From NCBI GenBank assembly GCA_037042915.1, contig CM073198.1:2728001-2792000 (forward strand): a stretch of 64,000 nucleotides of DNA. The letters are read 5' to 3'. The notes under the pieces were generated by a model. The model did not search any database. It saw only the letters and a list, made by a program, of their open reading frames with translations, and was not told the origin of the DNA. Position numbers and translations under genes: made by a program. The stretch comes from Auricularia sp. M13. Taxonomy: Eukaryota; Basidiomycota; Agaricomycetes; Auriculariales; Auriculariaceae. Positions 33,415-44,727 of the stretch are shown piece by piece. Positions within the stretch are counted from its first letter, which is position 1. Every line of letters begins with the position of its first letter.

Positions 33415-34475
33415 TCATACTTTCCATGCCTGCTTTATCCGGTGGATCATGAGCTCGTGCGCCTCATCTCTCGCCTGGACGAACGGGCTGTCAGGCGTTA
33501 CGAAACGCATCCAGCCGTGGCCCGTTCCTTCAACGAGCATCTCCTCGACGTCGTTCCCGCTTTTCCTCAGCTTCGCAACCAACCGCTGAATACTGGGCAG
33601 AAGCGGGTCGCAATCTCCGCACTGGATGGAGTATCAGCTTTGCACCTTTCTCGGGACGAGATCGTCGCTCACAATGATCGTCACTGGAGGGAACGCTTCG
33701 CCGGGCGCGTAGACTGGAGAGAGTCTCGGGTCCTCTCTGTCTACGCCCTCCGGCAAGTATGCCTCCATGATGCGCTGGCGCTCCCAGAGCGGTAGCGGAA
33801 GTCCAGGATTTCCCTTTGGGATGTCGGGAACAAGGTAGTTGCCCGACGGATGCAGCGAGCAATCGACGACAGGGGACATGGCAATGACGCTCTTGATCAG
33901 GCCACATGCCTGGTTCGCGCACACTGCAAGCGCGAGTGCTCCCCCCGACGACGAACCGCTCATGGTGAAGCGAGTGACGTCCCATTCGCTCGGCTGACTG
34001 AGAATGTAGGCGACGACGTCACAGACGTCGTTGTAGCCTCCTGGGAATCGGTGTTCCGGTGCCTTTGCGTAGTCGGTGTCGAGTACGATGCAGTCGGCTT
34101 TCAGAGCGATGTATGCCGCGAACTCAGAATCACTGGGGTGGTGTCAGGCCTCGATCACCCATGCAGTACTGTGATCACTCACGCAGTGAACGTATTCCAC
34201 ATGAATCCAGATCCATGCACGTTCAAGTGCACAGGCAATGGCTTCAGCGTGGACGCGGGGTCGTATCCCGGAGGATAGAAGACGTGAACGGTGATGCTAC
34301 GCCTTGAATCCTTCGTCGACGGGATGCGAATGACGCGGTTGGGCTCAATAGAGAAGGACGCTGGGAGGATGGACCTCGACGACTTCACGGTGCGCATGAA
34401 GATGAATCGCACGCCGAGACGCATGACGAACATCCATAGCTGAAGGCGTAACCAGGCGAACCAAGAAAGAGACAT
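33415..34475 (-). CDS. Alpha/beta hydrolase (HSL-type esterase/lipase), copy 1
   Basis: 319 residues in three exons (34183-34475, 33673-34132, 33415-33621) with introns of 50 and 51 nt. The oxyanion-hole motif of hormone-sensitive-lipase esterases appears as VHLNVHGSGF. The family stretch DTDYAKAPEHRFPGGYND follows. The nucleophile elbow is SGSSSGGALAL (GxSxG), the Asp lies in VDREDPRLSP or CGDCDPLLP, and the His is in GTGHGWMRF. A hydrophobic N-terminus (MSLSWFAWLRLQLWMFV) may be a signal anchor. It should cleave short acyl or carboxyl esters; the substrate is unknown. A close paralogue follows immediately to the right. Confidence 0.88.
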
Positions 34476-35767
34476 TTTGCGCGCAAGAGCTGCGTATGCG
34501 CTGTGTTCTGCGCTTTTATTCTCGCCACCAGAAACCGATATACTGGCTGGCTGCCGGCCGCGGGTTATCCTAGAGCGGCGTCTAGCCTGCACACCTGTGT
34601 GGTTACTGATGTTACCTATCTGCCTTCAGCGCCCTGTGGCATCTCGTAATACCCCATCTGGTTCTCCCGACTCTGTCCTCGCCGCCCAATCATAATCTAC
34701 GTCTCCATCTCCGTGCTGCATTACGCGGAGTAACGCTGAACAACGTCAGTCTTCCTAAAATTATGGAGATGTGCGTGGGCCTGTGTGGACAGGGTCCAGT
34801 TGGCGTTGCATCTTCCTTCTTTTCGGAGGAGTTCCAACGCAAATAGATTGCATTGCGGACACATCAAATCTCCCGGCATCGTCCAGGATAGAAGCACATT
34901 GTTGATATTCACGAAAATAGGATATATCTCAGGATAGTCGTGATCGTCAGGGTCTGGCTGTCAACGACACATTATATGACCAGGGTAGGATGGATCGCTC
35001 GAGTCCACGCTTATACCCTGCTCCACGTCCCTTGGCCAGCCGCAACTAAGTTAGCAGGCACGGAGCCTGGGCTCCACGGTTGCTTCTCGAGGAGCATAAT
35101 CAACCAATCACCGACAATCTGGAAGCATACAAAGAGGCCTCCGTCGAGCTTCCAGGCCCACGGCGGCCAGCGAGAAGCGGCTCCTCGTGCTCGAGGCAAA
35201 GGTTGGGGCACTGCGAATTCGGGATTCGCTGAGACGGCGGCCCGGCGTGGACTTCTCATGAATATCGCGATGTCGATTTCTAAACATTCCCGCTTTTGTT
35301 AGTGGGCCAAACGGTCTGAGAAATCAAGGCAGCGGTTGACTGTGGCGCTCTAGAGCGAGTCTCACGAAGGCGGCGTGGAAATTCCTGCCCATACGCAGTC
35401 TGTAAAGCACGTTGTGTGGCTGGTGGCACACTGTGCCCTTCGTGATGTTGTTCACCATCTCTTGAACATCTCAAACCTCACGATGTCGGGAATGCAATTG
35501 TGTCGCACGGCCATCCAGCGGTAGTCTGCGTAATCCAGAATTTACTCTCGCACGTTGGTGCATATTGTAAGACAAGTACCCTATGGTCGACTGGAAGATG
35601 AGGAAATCCACATCGCGAGGGTGATCGATACACCAGCGAACCAGGAACTCTGACGATAAGCCCTCTTTTCTCGGTATACCCAGACCGTGTCTACTGGGTC
35701 GAGGAGGCGACATATCAGAAAACGGAGTTCCTCGTGGACAAAAAGACATCGCACCGAAAGCAAGTAG
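34476..35767. other. Region between the two hydrolase copies, no supported gene
   Basis: About 1.3 kb. Near 34510 the minus strand reads AATAAAAG, a possible TATA element for copy 1. Several short minus-strand frames look partly protein-like (FVNINNVLLSWTMPGDLMC at 34721-34912; FVCFQIVGDWLIMLLEKQPW at 35011-35259), but I could not join them to start codons or splice sites. They may be remnants of an old gene or chance. Confidence 0.35.
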
Positions 35768-38700
35768 TCACTTGGTCCAGCTCTGCTGCATGCGGCTCAC
35801 GCAGAGTTGGAGCGCCTCGTCCCGCAAACGAGCAAATTCGCTATCCGGCTCCACCAGTCGCTCGAAACCATGCCCACAGTTTGGCGCAATCATTTCTACA
35901 AGGTCATTCCCACCTTCTTTCAGCTTCGAGATGAATCGGCGAATACTGGGTAACATAGGATCCCGGTCGCCGCACTGGTGGCGTTACCGATGGAATCATA
36001 AGCATAAAGATATCGTAGCGCCGCTGGATTCGCGGCAGTCACCGACTCCTTGCAACGGAGGAACGCCTAGGATCTCATGCAAAGGATATCGATATGTATT
36101 TGGACACATTAGCCAAAAAAAATGATGGGTACAGTATATTGGTATTGAGCGAGCTTTCAATAAGCTCGGTCTCAGTACACCTAAGCTTAGCTTGGCTAAA
36201 ACCGTGCGTTGCAATCGGTGGATCGCGGGGTCACGCTGGCTTCCCCACTCCGAAATGAAACCGCACTATACATGAGGCTGAGAATTTGATTTGGCAGGAT
36301 GCTTCGGGGGTCACACTCAGAGCGCTGCACGCACACCGATATAACAATCTTGCGATGCATGGTTGTCGCAGCGCGCACCACAGTTGCCGCACCTTGTGCC
36401 TTGACAACTTGTAGCTCGAGGAGAATGAGCTGTGCGTCTCGTGCGACGCGACGCAACTGTACTTGGTAGGAACGCCGGCAGCGCAAATGTGATGAGCGGT
36501 TTGGTCGTGTATTCTTAATCGAATGTCAAACGCACCTCGATCTCGGCTCCTGAAGCTTTGAACCTCTCAATCAGGCTACATGCCGCCTCAATGTCTCCAT
36601 TCGCGTGCATGACCTCGCGAAGAGCAGCCGATGAGCCCCTCTGCTTGCGGGCGTGCTCGAGCAGCCCGATTGCATCGCGGATGATCCTGTGCAGTATGGC
36701 ATCAGCATGAGGCGTATACTGCTCATGGCGCTTGCTACATACGTCTGCCTGATGCACACTGCGCTCGAGATTCGAGGATTGCGTATTTGCGCGCTCTCAG
36801 ATGTTTTGCGCATGCTGCGATTCCGCGTTCCTCTTGGATTGCCGCGCATCCCGGAAGTCCACACATCATACAGCATAGGAAACTAATGGAAGAACATGAC
36901 GATGATTCCCGGAGCAGCCGTGCGAACAACGTCTATTGCAGAGAAATGGCGGGAACCTTCCCGCTGGCAACCACCCAGTTGCGAAGCAGCGTGACTTCAG
37001 CCTCGTCGAGCGCGCACTGCGCCCACGCACGCTGAAAGATGTCCCAGTCGAATATGTCACGGTCCCCGGCGACAGACTGCCAGCGCGCGAACAGCCGGGA
37101 AAGCACGGGGCATAGCTGCTTGTGGCCGGCCTTCCAGTCCTCGCGCTGGCAGTCGCGGTGACAGTAGCGCACGAGGCGGCACGTCGCGCACACGAAGAAC
37201 CTCCGCGTGCCGCTCGCGGAGATCTGCTGCGCGCCGCACGTGCAGAACGCGTTCGCGGGGATGGCCGCGCGCCGCGCGTACTCGAAGACGAGCAGCGCCG
37301 TGGGCCGCGGCGGGGCAGTGTCGTTGTGTGTGAGCCGCGCGCGCAGGAGCGCCGCAAACGACACGAGGACCTCGCCCTGCCGCGCGGTGAGCTGCGGCAG
37401 CGCCGTCTTCGCGCGCTCGGCGGCGACGAGGAACGGCACCTCCAGCCCCGCGATGAGGCGCAGCAGGTCCGAGTCCGTATCCGAGTGCGTGCGGCCGCAG
37501 GTCGAGATGAAGTTGATCGTGTCCACGATGCGCTGCACGACGATGGGCGTCCCGCGGCGTACAAAGCTCGTGCTGAGGCTATCACGCGGGCTGAACGGGG
37601 GCACGCCACCCGGCCAGGCGACCAGTTTTGGGGACATAGCTTGCACCATCGCCCAGGCGAGCCGTTCGCGGCGCGGCGGACTCATTACGACGGGGAGGAC
37701 GACGGCTGTGGCTGAATGCATGTAGAGCAGAAGGATGAGGAGCGGATGGAAGGGTTCGGCGGCGGCACAGCACCAGTAGATCAGCACGTCGACGCCGCAC
37801 TCGACGCCAGCGGGAAACATCTGCTCGAGCGAAGTCGGCCAGTGCTGGAGAGGGGGTACGCTTCGAGCGTGCGCGAGCCGTTGACGAGGCCGATGCTGAG
37901 GAGATGGAAAACTTCTGCCACGAAATGTACAAAGACGTCTTTGCCGTCGACGAAGAAGCGGTGCTTTGGGCAGGCTGATTGCGCGTTGCTGAGACTCTGT
38001 CGCACGCGTGAAATAGGCTCACGCTCGAGCGCGTCGAGGATATGCAGACACACTGCAAACAGATGATTTTTCTGCTGCTTGAATTCGTCGATCGCGTCCG
38101 GACAGTCGTATAGGTCTTCGGTCAGACAGTGCTCCGGAAGCATGAACCTGTGTATGGTCAAAGTACGCAGACATTGAGCGCCGCCGAATGATGGCGGGTG
38201 TTTCCAATCGCAGGCAGAAAGGCTGTGACTGGCGCCGTGAAGCAGAAGCAGAACAGGAGCAGTAGACACGCAGAAAGTGCAGTGCAACGGCATAAAGCGC
38301 ATGCGCATGAACAAGGATGCCAAGAGGCCCAGGGCGAGGAAAAGAAAAGGAAAAGAGAAGATCAGGTCGCTTGCAGGAGGGCATATAGACATCAAACGTA
38401 CAGCACATATCGACTCGTGCAGTGTTGCCTCGAAGCATGGACAGGCGTGGATCAAGCTTCAAGGATAGCGCCGTTGAACGGCCAACATGAACGTTGAACT
38501 CGGATGCGCACTGCAAACTCCGCTGCTCTGCGCCGAGTTTGCCAGTCCGTATCTGTCGTTTTGGGAAGCCAACAAATATGTAACACAAAAGCTGGATCGA
38601 CGTACGGGCAGCTGGAACTCGTGGAATCGAAGGATAAGAGTTCTTCTCAAAATTGCAGCAGGGCGCACAAGCGCGCGTCCGCAACGATACTGACAACGAA

Positions 38701-39980
38701 ATGCGGCTATTGGCCGTACTATAAGAGCTGTCCATACGCGAGCACGCTCACGCATACCGACTGACGCTAAAAAAATGATGGCAAGTGAAGCCGCGGCGCG
38801 ACAAGCGCGAGGAAATGGTTATCATCCGAATAATACAAGGCAACATAGCATAAGGCTACAGAAAGCGGTTGAGACGTCCACATGTAGTTTTGCGCGAGCT
38901 GCGGTGACAAAATTGAAAAGTGAGGCGGCTGGGTCTGCGCAGGAGAGTGCATTTAAAGGTGAGTTTCCGAAAAGGGAGGCTGATCGGAGGCAGTTCTTGA
39001 AATCCCATTGGACCGGCAGTCGGACCGGGATTTTTCACTGTTGCAACGAGAGACCCCCCCAGGAAAACCGAATTACCTTAAAAGGTAAGACTTCGTCTAA
39101 CCTATTAAGGAGTCGGTGACTGCACTCACTATTATTGTCACAGGCGGGAATGCATCCGCCGGTGCGTAGATTGGGGAGAGGCGAGGATCTTCTCTGTCCA
39201 CGTCGTCCGGCACGTATGCCTCCTCAAAGCGGCACCTTTCCCACAGGCTAAACGGCATTCCCGGTTGACCTTCCTCAAGTTCGGGGACGGGCGTACGGTT
39301 CGATTCGTGCGTGCTAGGAGGATACTACTGAGTTGGGCGGGCGATTGCGCAAATCAACGCTGACCTGAGATCGACAGGCGGATACCATACTTGTAGGGAC
39401 TTTACTACGCCCTTGGCTTGTGCTGCTGCAACCGAGAGTATGAGACAAGCCCCAGAAGAGCAGCCGCCCATGGTGAAGCGTCCAAGATCCCAGCTCTCTG
39501 GGTGGCTGAGAATATATCCCACGACATCGGAGACATCGTTGTACGCTGCTGGGAATGGACGCTCGGGGGCCTTCGCATAATCGGTGTCCAGAACAATACA
39601 ACCCGCCTTTTGGGCAAGGTAAGCGCAGAGCTCGGAGTCTCTGCAGTTCGATATGGTCAAATGAAATCATCATAAGAGGTTTACACATACTCCGTGAAGA
39701 CCTTATAACAGAATCCGCTCCCGTGTGCGTTCAAATGCACAGGCAGCTTGCTTCTGTCTTGGTCGCCGACGTCGGGCGGGTAGAATACGTTCACGGTAAT
39801 GCGACGCCTGGGGTCGGTTCTCGAAGGAACCGAGAATGACGACTGCGGCCTGACATCTGTTGTCGCTGGTAGAAAATTATAGCGTCGTGGTCCTCTTCGG
39901 AATATGATGCGGATAATGGTGTTCATGAACAGAAACCACGCATGAAGGCGTAGCCACCCGTAAAAGGAGAGAGCGGCCAT
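35768..39980 (-). CDS. Alpha/beta hydrolase, copy 2, with a ~3.16-kb intron holding another gene
   Basis: Coding parts are 39691-39980, 39365-39640, 39130-39313 and 35768-35974. They give 318 residues, one fewer than copy 1, and the last exon is the same 207 nt. Shared landmarks are VHLNAHGSGFCYKVFTE, CIVLDTDYAKAPERPFPAAY, GGCSSGACLI (GxSxG), VDREDPRLSPIYAPADAF and NCGHGFERLVEP with the catalytic His. The intron after AFPPVTII runs from a GTGAGT donor at 39129 to a CAG at 35975, about 60 times longer than in copy 1. It contains a MYND gene on the same strand within a TIR-bounded segment. Every exon is open, so the gene could still work if the long intron is spliced; otherwise it is split. Confidence 0.75.
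36515..36880 (-). CDS. Small hypothetical reading frame downstream of the MYND gene
   Basis: The last part reads well as protein (HADAILHRIIRDAIGLLEHA, LREVMHANGDIEAACSLIER, ending EIEVRLTFD). The upstream part has Cys/His residues resembling a MYND-type finger (MMCGLPGCAAIQEERGIAAC; VCSKRHEQY), but the two halves are in different frames and no ordinary intron joins them. It may be a second, broken MYND gene, or a 3' continuation of the neighbour. Confidence 0.3.
36933..38143 (-). CDS. MYND-type zinc-finger protein nested in the hydrolase intron
   Basis: 389 residues in two exons (37886-38143 and 36933-37844) around a 41-nt intron. It starts MLPEHCLTEDLYDCPDA. The first two-thirds are helical and have no domain I can name. 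The C-terminal MYND finger has cysteines in FCTCGAQ, FVCATCRLVRYCHRDCQREDW and GHKQLC; the first pair is spaced CxC rather than CxxC, and the spacing from the last Cys to His is one residue long. MYND fingers mediate protein contacts and are very numerous in Agaricomycetes, where most have no known function. An ORF extension upstream to 38455 is hydrophobic and probably not coding. Confidence 0.65.
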
Positions 39981-40418
39981 CTTGGTATACGGCGCACTCC
40001 ATCGCCGTCACCTTTATCTATGTTTCACTGCCGCACCGCTCCCGGTCTGCCGATGGCAGAGGGTGGCTTCCTAAAGCGCAGGTATGCGCATTTCTGAGCG
40101 CCGCTGACAGGAATGCGGCGCTGCGGCGTCTTGGGTCCAGGTCGTATTCATTAGACGAGTTCATCTTTCTGATGCTGGCAGTGATTGGATCCACGTTGTT
40201 GGAGCAAGTTGTTCGCGGTGAATACTGTACGTCGGAGATCAATTGGCGAACCACCGTTGAAACCTGATACGTATCGGAACGAAAGTAGTAGTACAGTTCT
40301 TGAACTTTACATGCACGCACTGTGCAGTGGATGGAAGGGTCACAAATACAAATGCGGATACAACAATGCAAAGCGACGATAGCAAATCTACGGGTCGAGG
40401 GAGGAAAGCCAGCAGTTA
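39981..40418. other. Intergenic region between HD2 stop and hydrolase copy 2 start
   Basis: 438 bp holding the hydrolase copy 2 promoter and the 3' UTR of the HD2 gene. No gene is seen. Confidence 0.5.
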
Positions 40419-42421
40419 TCACGCCTGGCCAGGCTGGATGATACTCAGATCACGCCAACTGAAGTCATGCTCCAGGGGCAATAAGATCGATCCAGTACCA
40501 GCGCCATCTAGGAGTGCTTGCAGATTCGGGAAAGAGCTTGTGCTGAGATCGAGGAATGCGTCCATATTGGCCATTGCAACGTCGAGCGACTGATGCCCCA
40601 TGACAGGCATAGGAGCTAGGTTGGCGGAGAACTGTTGCTGGAATTGAGTTATTTGAAGTGGTTGTAAGGACTCTGGATCGCTGAAAAGAGCAGCGAAGTC
40701 GGCCGATGAAGTAGTAGCCGGTCCGTAAGTTGTGGATGTTAGGTCGTACACGGAAATCTGAGCTTGCTGATGATTTGGCTGAGAATGCGGCGCGGGCGCG
40801 TTGAGGTCGAAAGAAGCATCCTGGCATGCCATTTGTGGCTGCGAGCGAAGCGGCATCGTCGGTGCGGACTCCACGGAAGTAAAACTGCAGCCCGAATCCG
40901 CGGAACCGAAGGAGAAATCTGAGGCGTACGATGTACTGCGCGATGAGCTGGTCGAGGAGGACGAGACAGATGTCATGGATTTATCGGATGGCTGGCGGCG
41001 TAGGGGTTTGGATATAGGTTTCCTGCGCGAAGGACCAGCTTTCTTACGTCCCTGGACGGGGACGTCTGACGGCACAGAGTTTACCCCATGGGTGGCGAGA
41101 GGATCTGGAATAGTTCTAGAGGACGAAGGCGCCGCAGATGCAGATGACGTTAGGCGACGGCTCCCGGCGACCTTACGCCGCTCCTTGCCAACGCCAGTGC
41201 GCTTCGGTGGAGGTTCTAGAGTCAGTTCAGGGAGGACAAGGTCGCCTTTGGGTGAGCCGCAAATGCCAATAGAGCTGGCACGCCCTGTTGTACGGCGATG
41301 GCGGAGCGTAAGACGGGCCATCGAGCGAGCGAGCTCGTCAACGGATACCGTGGAATTGCATGCAGGAGGATGCCTCGCAACGGTCCGCCTCCACGACGGT
41401 GGATCAAAGCTAGCCTGGGAGGTCGGCTGCTGGGGGACATAGATGGCAGGATAGGAGCGTGGGGTCGGCGCCGCAGTTGAAAGCTGCACAACTTCGTGCA
41501 TAACGAAAGTCGACGGCAGCTGCAACATGAATGATTGGTGATCCGAACCAGACTGTGAACAGTTAATGGACATAAGGATCCGACAACTTTAAATCACTCA
41601 CGCAATAGCCCGAGTCGTTGTCGTCCTCGAGTTCGTCTTTCTGAGCCGATTCTGCAACGAGATATTAGAATCACCCGCATCCACAAATAATCATAGGCGT
41701 ACTGGCTATGTCGGCACGTTTTCGGGTGGCCTTTACACGTTCCAACACATCTTGTAGCTGGGGACCAGGGCGAGATGGCATTTCAGCGTGTCTCTTTTTC
41801 GAGCGAGAGCGCCGATTCTGAAACTAAGAGATGATGTATCGGCGAACGATATCGACTGCAGTAGAAAAATACGAACCCACACCCGAACTTGCTCGACAGT
41901 CAAACCAGTTATGGATGCCAATACTTGGCGTTCTCGCCGTGACGGTTGCTGCGAACGTTCGAAAGCATAGAGTAAAACATCCTAGACGGCGACAATAAGC
42001 AATTCGTATGGAGCACAATCTGAACTGAACTTACATTAGCAAACGGTTGCTTCTCACGAGGAGGCGAGGATTTCTGCGCACGCGCAGCACATTCCAGAAC
42101 CTTGTTTTCGTAGATGGAGGTGACGGTGTTCCGTATCTGTACTGCGAGGCGTTGCAAAGAAGCAGTATCCGAGTGTCTATGTGTGTCATGCAAGCGATTG
42201 CACGCGTGACGGAAATGTTCCTGAGCAACGCAATGCAGCTGCTGAGCGATGGGAGCGGGAACAGCAGAGTCTTCAATCCTCGGGATCCCAACATCTGCTA
42301 TGTTCGCAAGTATAGATGCTGCGTGCGCGTTGGAGGATGTAGGTGGACTATACGACGGTTCTCCTATGGAGGAAAGAACGCGTTGGGCGATGGATATGCA
42401 TCGGTCGAGTTCGGCCTGCAT
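40419..42421 (-). CDS. Homeodomain mating-type transcription factor, HD2 class
   Basis: 598 residues in five exons (42035-42421, 41877-41981, 41703-41823, 41602-41651, 40419-41552). The homeodomain lies near residues 118-175. Its recognition helix TVEQVRVWFQNRRSRSKKRH carries the canonical WFQNRR of HD2 (bW-type) proteins and runs into a basic nuclear signal. The ~115 residues ahead of it are the variable dimerisation region that discriminates self from non-self. The long Ser/Pro-rich C-terminus fits a regulatory or activation region (LLLPLEHDFSWRDLSII near the end). In mushrooms an HD2 from one mate pairs with an HD1 from the other and switches on the dikaryotic programme. It is divergent from the HD1 gene 175 bp away. 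Confidence 0.92.
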
Positions 42422-42596
42422 GTTGGAGTCTGACCACTAGGTGGTGGGGAGAAAAGCTATGAATCAGATTCGAAGTCCGGAGCCAGCTAGGCTGGCGTGC
42501 CTCTTTGTCCGCCCAATTTGGGAAACAAAAGAGCGCGGGACCTTTCTTCAGCAGCCAGTAAACAAGTAACCAAACAACTACACTCTCCCACACGCC
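42422..42596. promoter_or_regulatory. Shared divergent promoter of the HD1/HD2 pair
   Basis: Only 175 bp separate the two start codons, so the two mating-type genes share one short control region. Such compact divergent HD promoters are typical of basidiomycete A/b loci. I see no clear TATA box. Confidence 0.6.
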
Positions 42597-44727
42597 ATGT
42601 CGGACGACCTCTTACAACGAATTCGCTGCCTGCAGGCCAATTTCCTGGCTGCCGTTGGTCAGGGGGCCGATGCTGTCGTTGCTTTCAACGCCGATTACAC
42701 TGCCCTCCTGAAGGAGGTAAAGCACGCTCTCGTCAGTGGCTCCCTCCCGCCGGACGTAGGCGAGATTGCGCACACTGCATTTGCCGCCCTTGCATCCCAG
42801 GCCACCATACTGCTGGACTATGACACTGGCGCGGCCAAACTTGTTCGAACAGAGCTCGAGTCAGAGGGCGATGTCGACGAGTCCGCCGGTTCGCCGTCCA
42901 TCCCGGCAGCATCAGCACCGCTCTTCCGTTATTTCCTCGCGAACGTGACCTTCCCATACCCCGAACAGGAGGAGAAGGAACGCATTGCCGAGGAGGTGCG
43001 GTCTCTAGGCTGGCGAGATTTTGACAAGAAGAAATTCGAGGACTGGCTAAATCGCAAGCGTCACCAGTCGGGTTTCCTCGCTGTTATGCGCAGATATTGC
43101 GGAGAGGACCGTGAAGGCATGCGCAGCTTATGCCGAAAGGCGCTCTACGGCTCTGCTGCTGAGAAGGCGTCCTTGCCCGACGGCGCCTTGGAGGACATCG
43201 AGGACATATGTGACTTTTTGCAGTCACAGTACGAAGACCTCGCTGCGGACTGTAATACCACCTGGGTCGACGAGCTCACCATCGGCGTTGAAGCTTTGTT
43301 CAGTCACCACCCATCACAAGGGCTCTTTTCCGTTGACGATACCTTCGACTCTTCCGACCCCGAGTCCGACTCGGACTGTGATCTCTCGGACACCGATGTC
43401 GAAGACGAGGACGATGATGAGGACGAGGATCCTCCTCGCGTTCTTATCGGTGCCAAGCGCAAATTGGCAGCCTGTTCCGAAATCTTGCATCATCCCATAT
43501 CTCGCCCTCTATCTCGCTCGCCTTCCATCGCTTCTTCGACTAGCTCCAGTTCAACAGCGTGCTCGCTGCGCTCCTTCTCCGGGACTAGCATGTCGAGCCT
43601 GACTGATGTCGGGGGCGACGACGATAGCGAAATATATGATCGCCCTTCGAAACGTAGTCGCAGCGAGTCTTGCAGTCCTCGGCTCGAGCAGAGTGAGTTT
43701 TTTTTGTCTTTCATGACATTATTCCGGCGCTGACAGATTTCCCAGGCTTTGTCCAAACTGCATCGCTACCTGCCGCTACGGCGACTAATCCCCTCTTCAC
43801 TTCGTATCGGACGAAGCGCAAGCGCACGGATGATGATCCTGTTACACGCATGCGCTCCATCAAGCGTTCTCGCTATGCAGCGCTTGGTGTCGCCTCTCAC
43901 GCTATTGGCATATCCGACTCGCACCTCTCCGCCTTGTCCTGTCTTTGCTCTATCAAGTGGACACTCGTCGACAGCGCAGTTTCCGATTTCAACGTTGATG
44001 CGTACACGATCGACTGCACTCAGCCGGGCTATTCTGTCAAGCTGGAAGATATCGCTGTCTTCAATAGCGAAGTCGATGAGCTTGCTGAGGACACCCTGAC
44101 ATGGTCTAAGCTGCAGGTCTATACCATCTTCCGCATGCTCTTGCCTGCCGGAGTCCGGCCACTACCCCCCGCGCTTGCGCAGACCATGACGCTATCCTTC
44201 GATGTCAACGCGCTTTCTCATCACGACGTCACATCGCTGAGCCAGCTCTTTGCGCTCACACCTGAAGACATCGCAGCCATGTACAACTCTATGAACGCCG
44301 CCTCGCCGCCTCTGGAGACTCCGGAGATTTTAATGCCTGTAGCTGAGGATGCCACAAGCCCCACATCCTCGTCCTCGTCAGAGGGCTCTAGCCCACCAGC
44401 GCTCTCGGACGACTCGGGGTCGAGCACTCGGAGCTCCTCTGTTGAACCGAGCAGCGAGCAGGACTCGCTGTTGACATCGCCGGCAGAGCTCTCTGCGGAC
44501 TATAGCCAGCTTTGCAACGAGCTGTTCAGTTGGAAGACGTTGAACGTTGACCCGTGGCGACTCAAAGTGGAACACGGCGCAATGCCCGATGTTGCCATCG
44601 GGGCTGACGAGCTGAGCGGTGCGGCTGATGTGAGTTCAGCTCTTCATTACTGTCATTTGTGCAAACGCTGATAATTTCATCGTAGCTGTTGTCTCGCTAT
44701 CTTCTGGACTCGATAACTGCAGCGTGA
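42597..44727 (+). CDS. Homeodomain mating-type transcription factor, HD1 class
   Basis: 676 residues in three exons (42597-43692, 43737-44629, 44686-44727). Residues 1-100 form the variable dimerisation region. The atypical, TALE-like homeodomain lies near residues 105-165: FRYFLANVTFPYPEQEEKER, then FDKKKFEDWLNRKRHQSGF. The PYP triplet marks the three-residue loop extension of HD1 proteins, and WLNRKRH stands in for WFxNxR. An acidic Ser-rich stretch, a bipartite basic motif (RTKRKRTDDDPVTRMRSIKR) and a Ser-rich tail follow. The last exon adds only LLSRYLLDSITAA. It forms heterodimers with HD2 proteins of a compatible mate. Confidence 0.9.

Larger units (their letters stand above)
36035..39123. 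mobile_element. Segment bounded by a 17-bp perfect inverted repeat, inserted in the hydrolase intron
   Basis: The plus strand begins GCAGTCACCGACTCCTT at 36035 and the reverse complement of the same 17 bases ends at 39123, enclosing 3089 bp. The ends lie inside intron 3 of hydrolase copy 2. Removing the segment leaves a normal-sized intron of about 66 nt with its donor and acceptor. No target-site duplication longer than a possible GC dinucleotide is visible. No transposase is encoded; the cargo is a MYND-finger gene. It could be a non-autonomous DNA transposon that captured a host gene, or another kind of gene insertion. Confidence 0.45.

Noticed and set aside
38144-38455. Hydrophobic upstream extension of the MYND frame
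   Set aside because: Very Leu/Phe/Cys-rich and unlike the rest; the ATG at 38143 gives a sensible start.
36035-39123. Inversion breakpoints instead of an insertion
   Set aside because: The flanking hydrolase exons are in the correct order and orientation, so an inserted segment explains the data more simply than an inversion.
29133-44727. Whole SLA2-HD region as an ascomycete-type MAT locus
   Set aside because: The homeodomain pair is of basidiomycete HD1/HD2 type; there is no alpha-box or HMG gene and no APN2 in the window.
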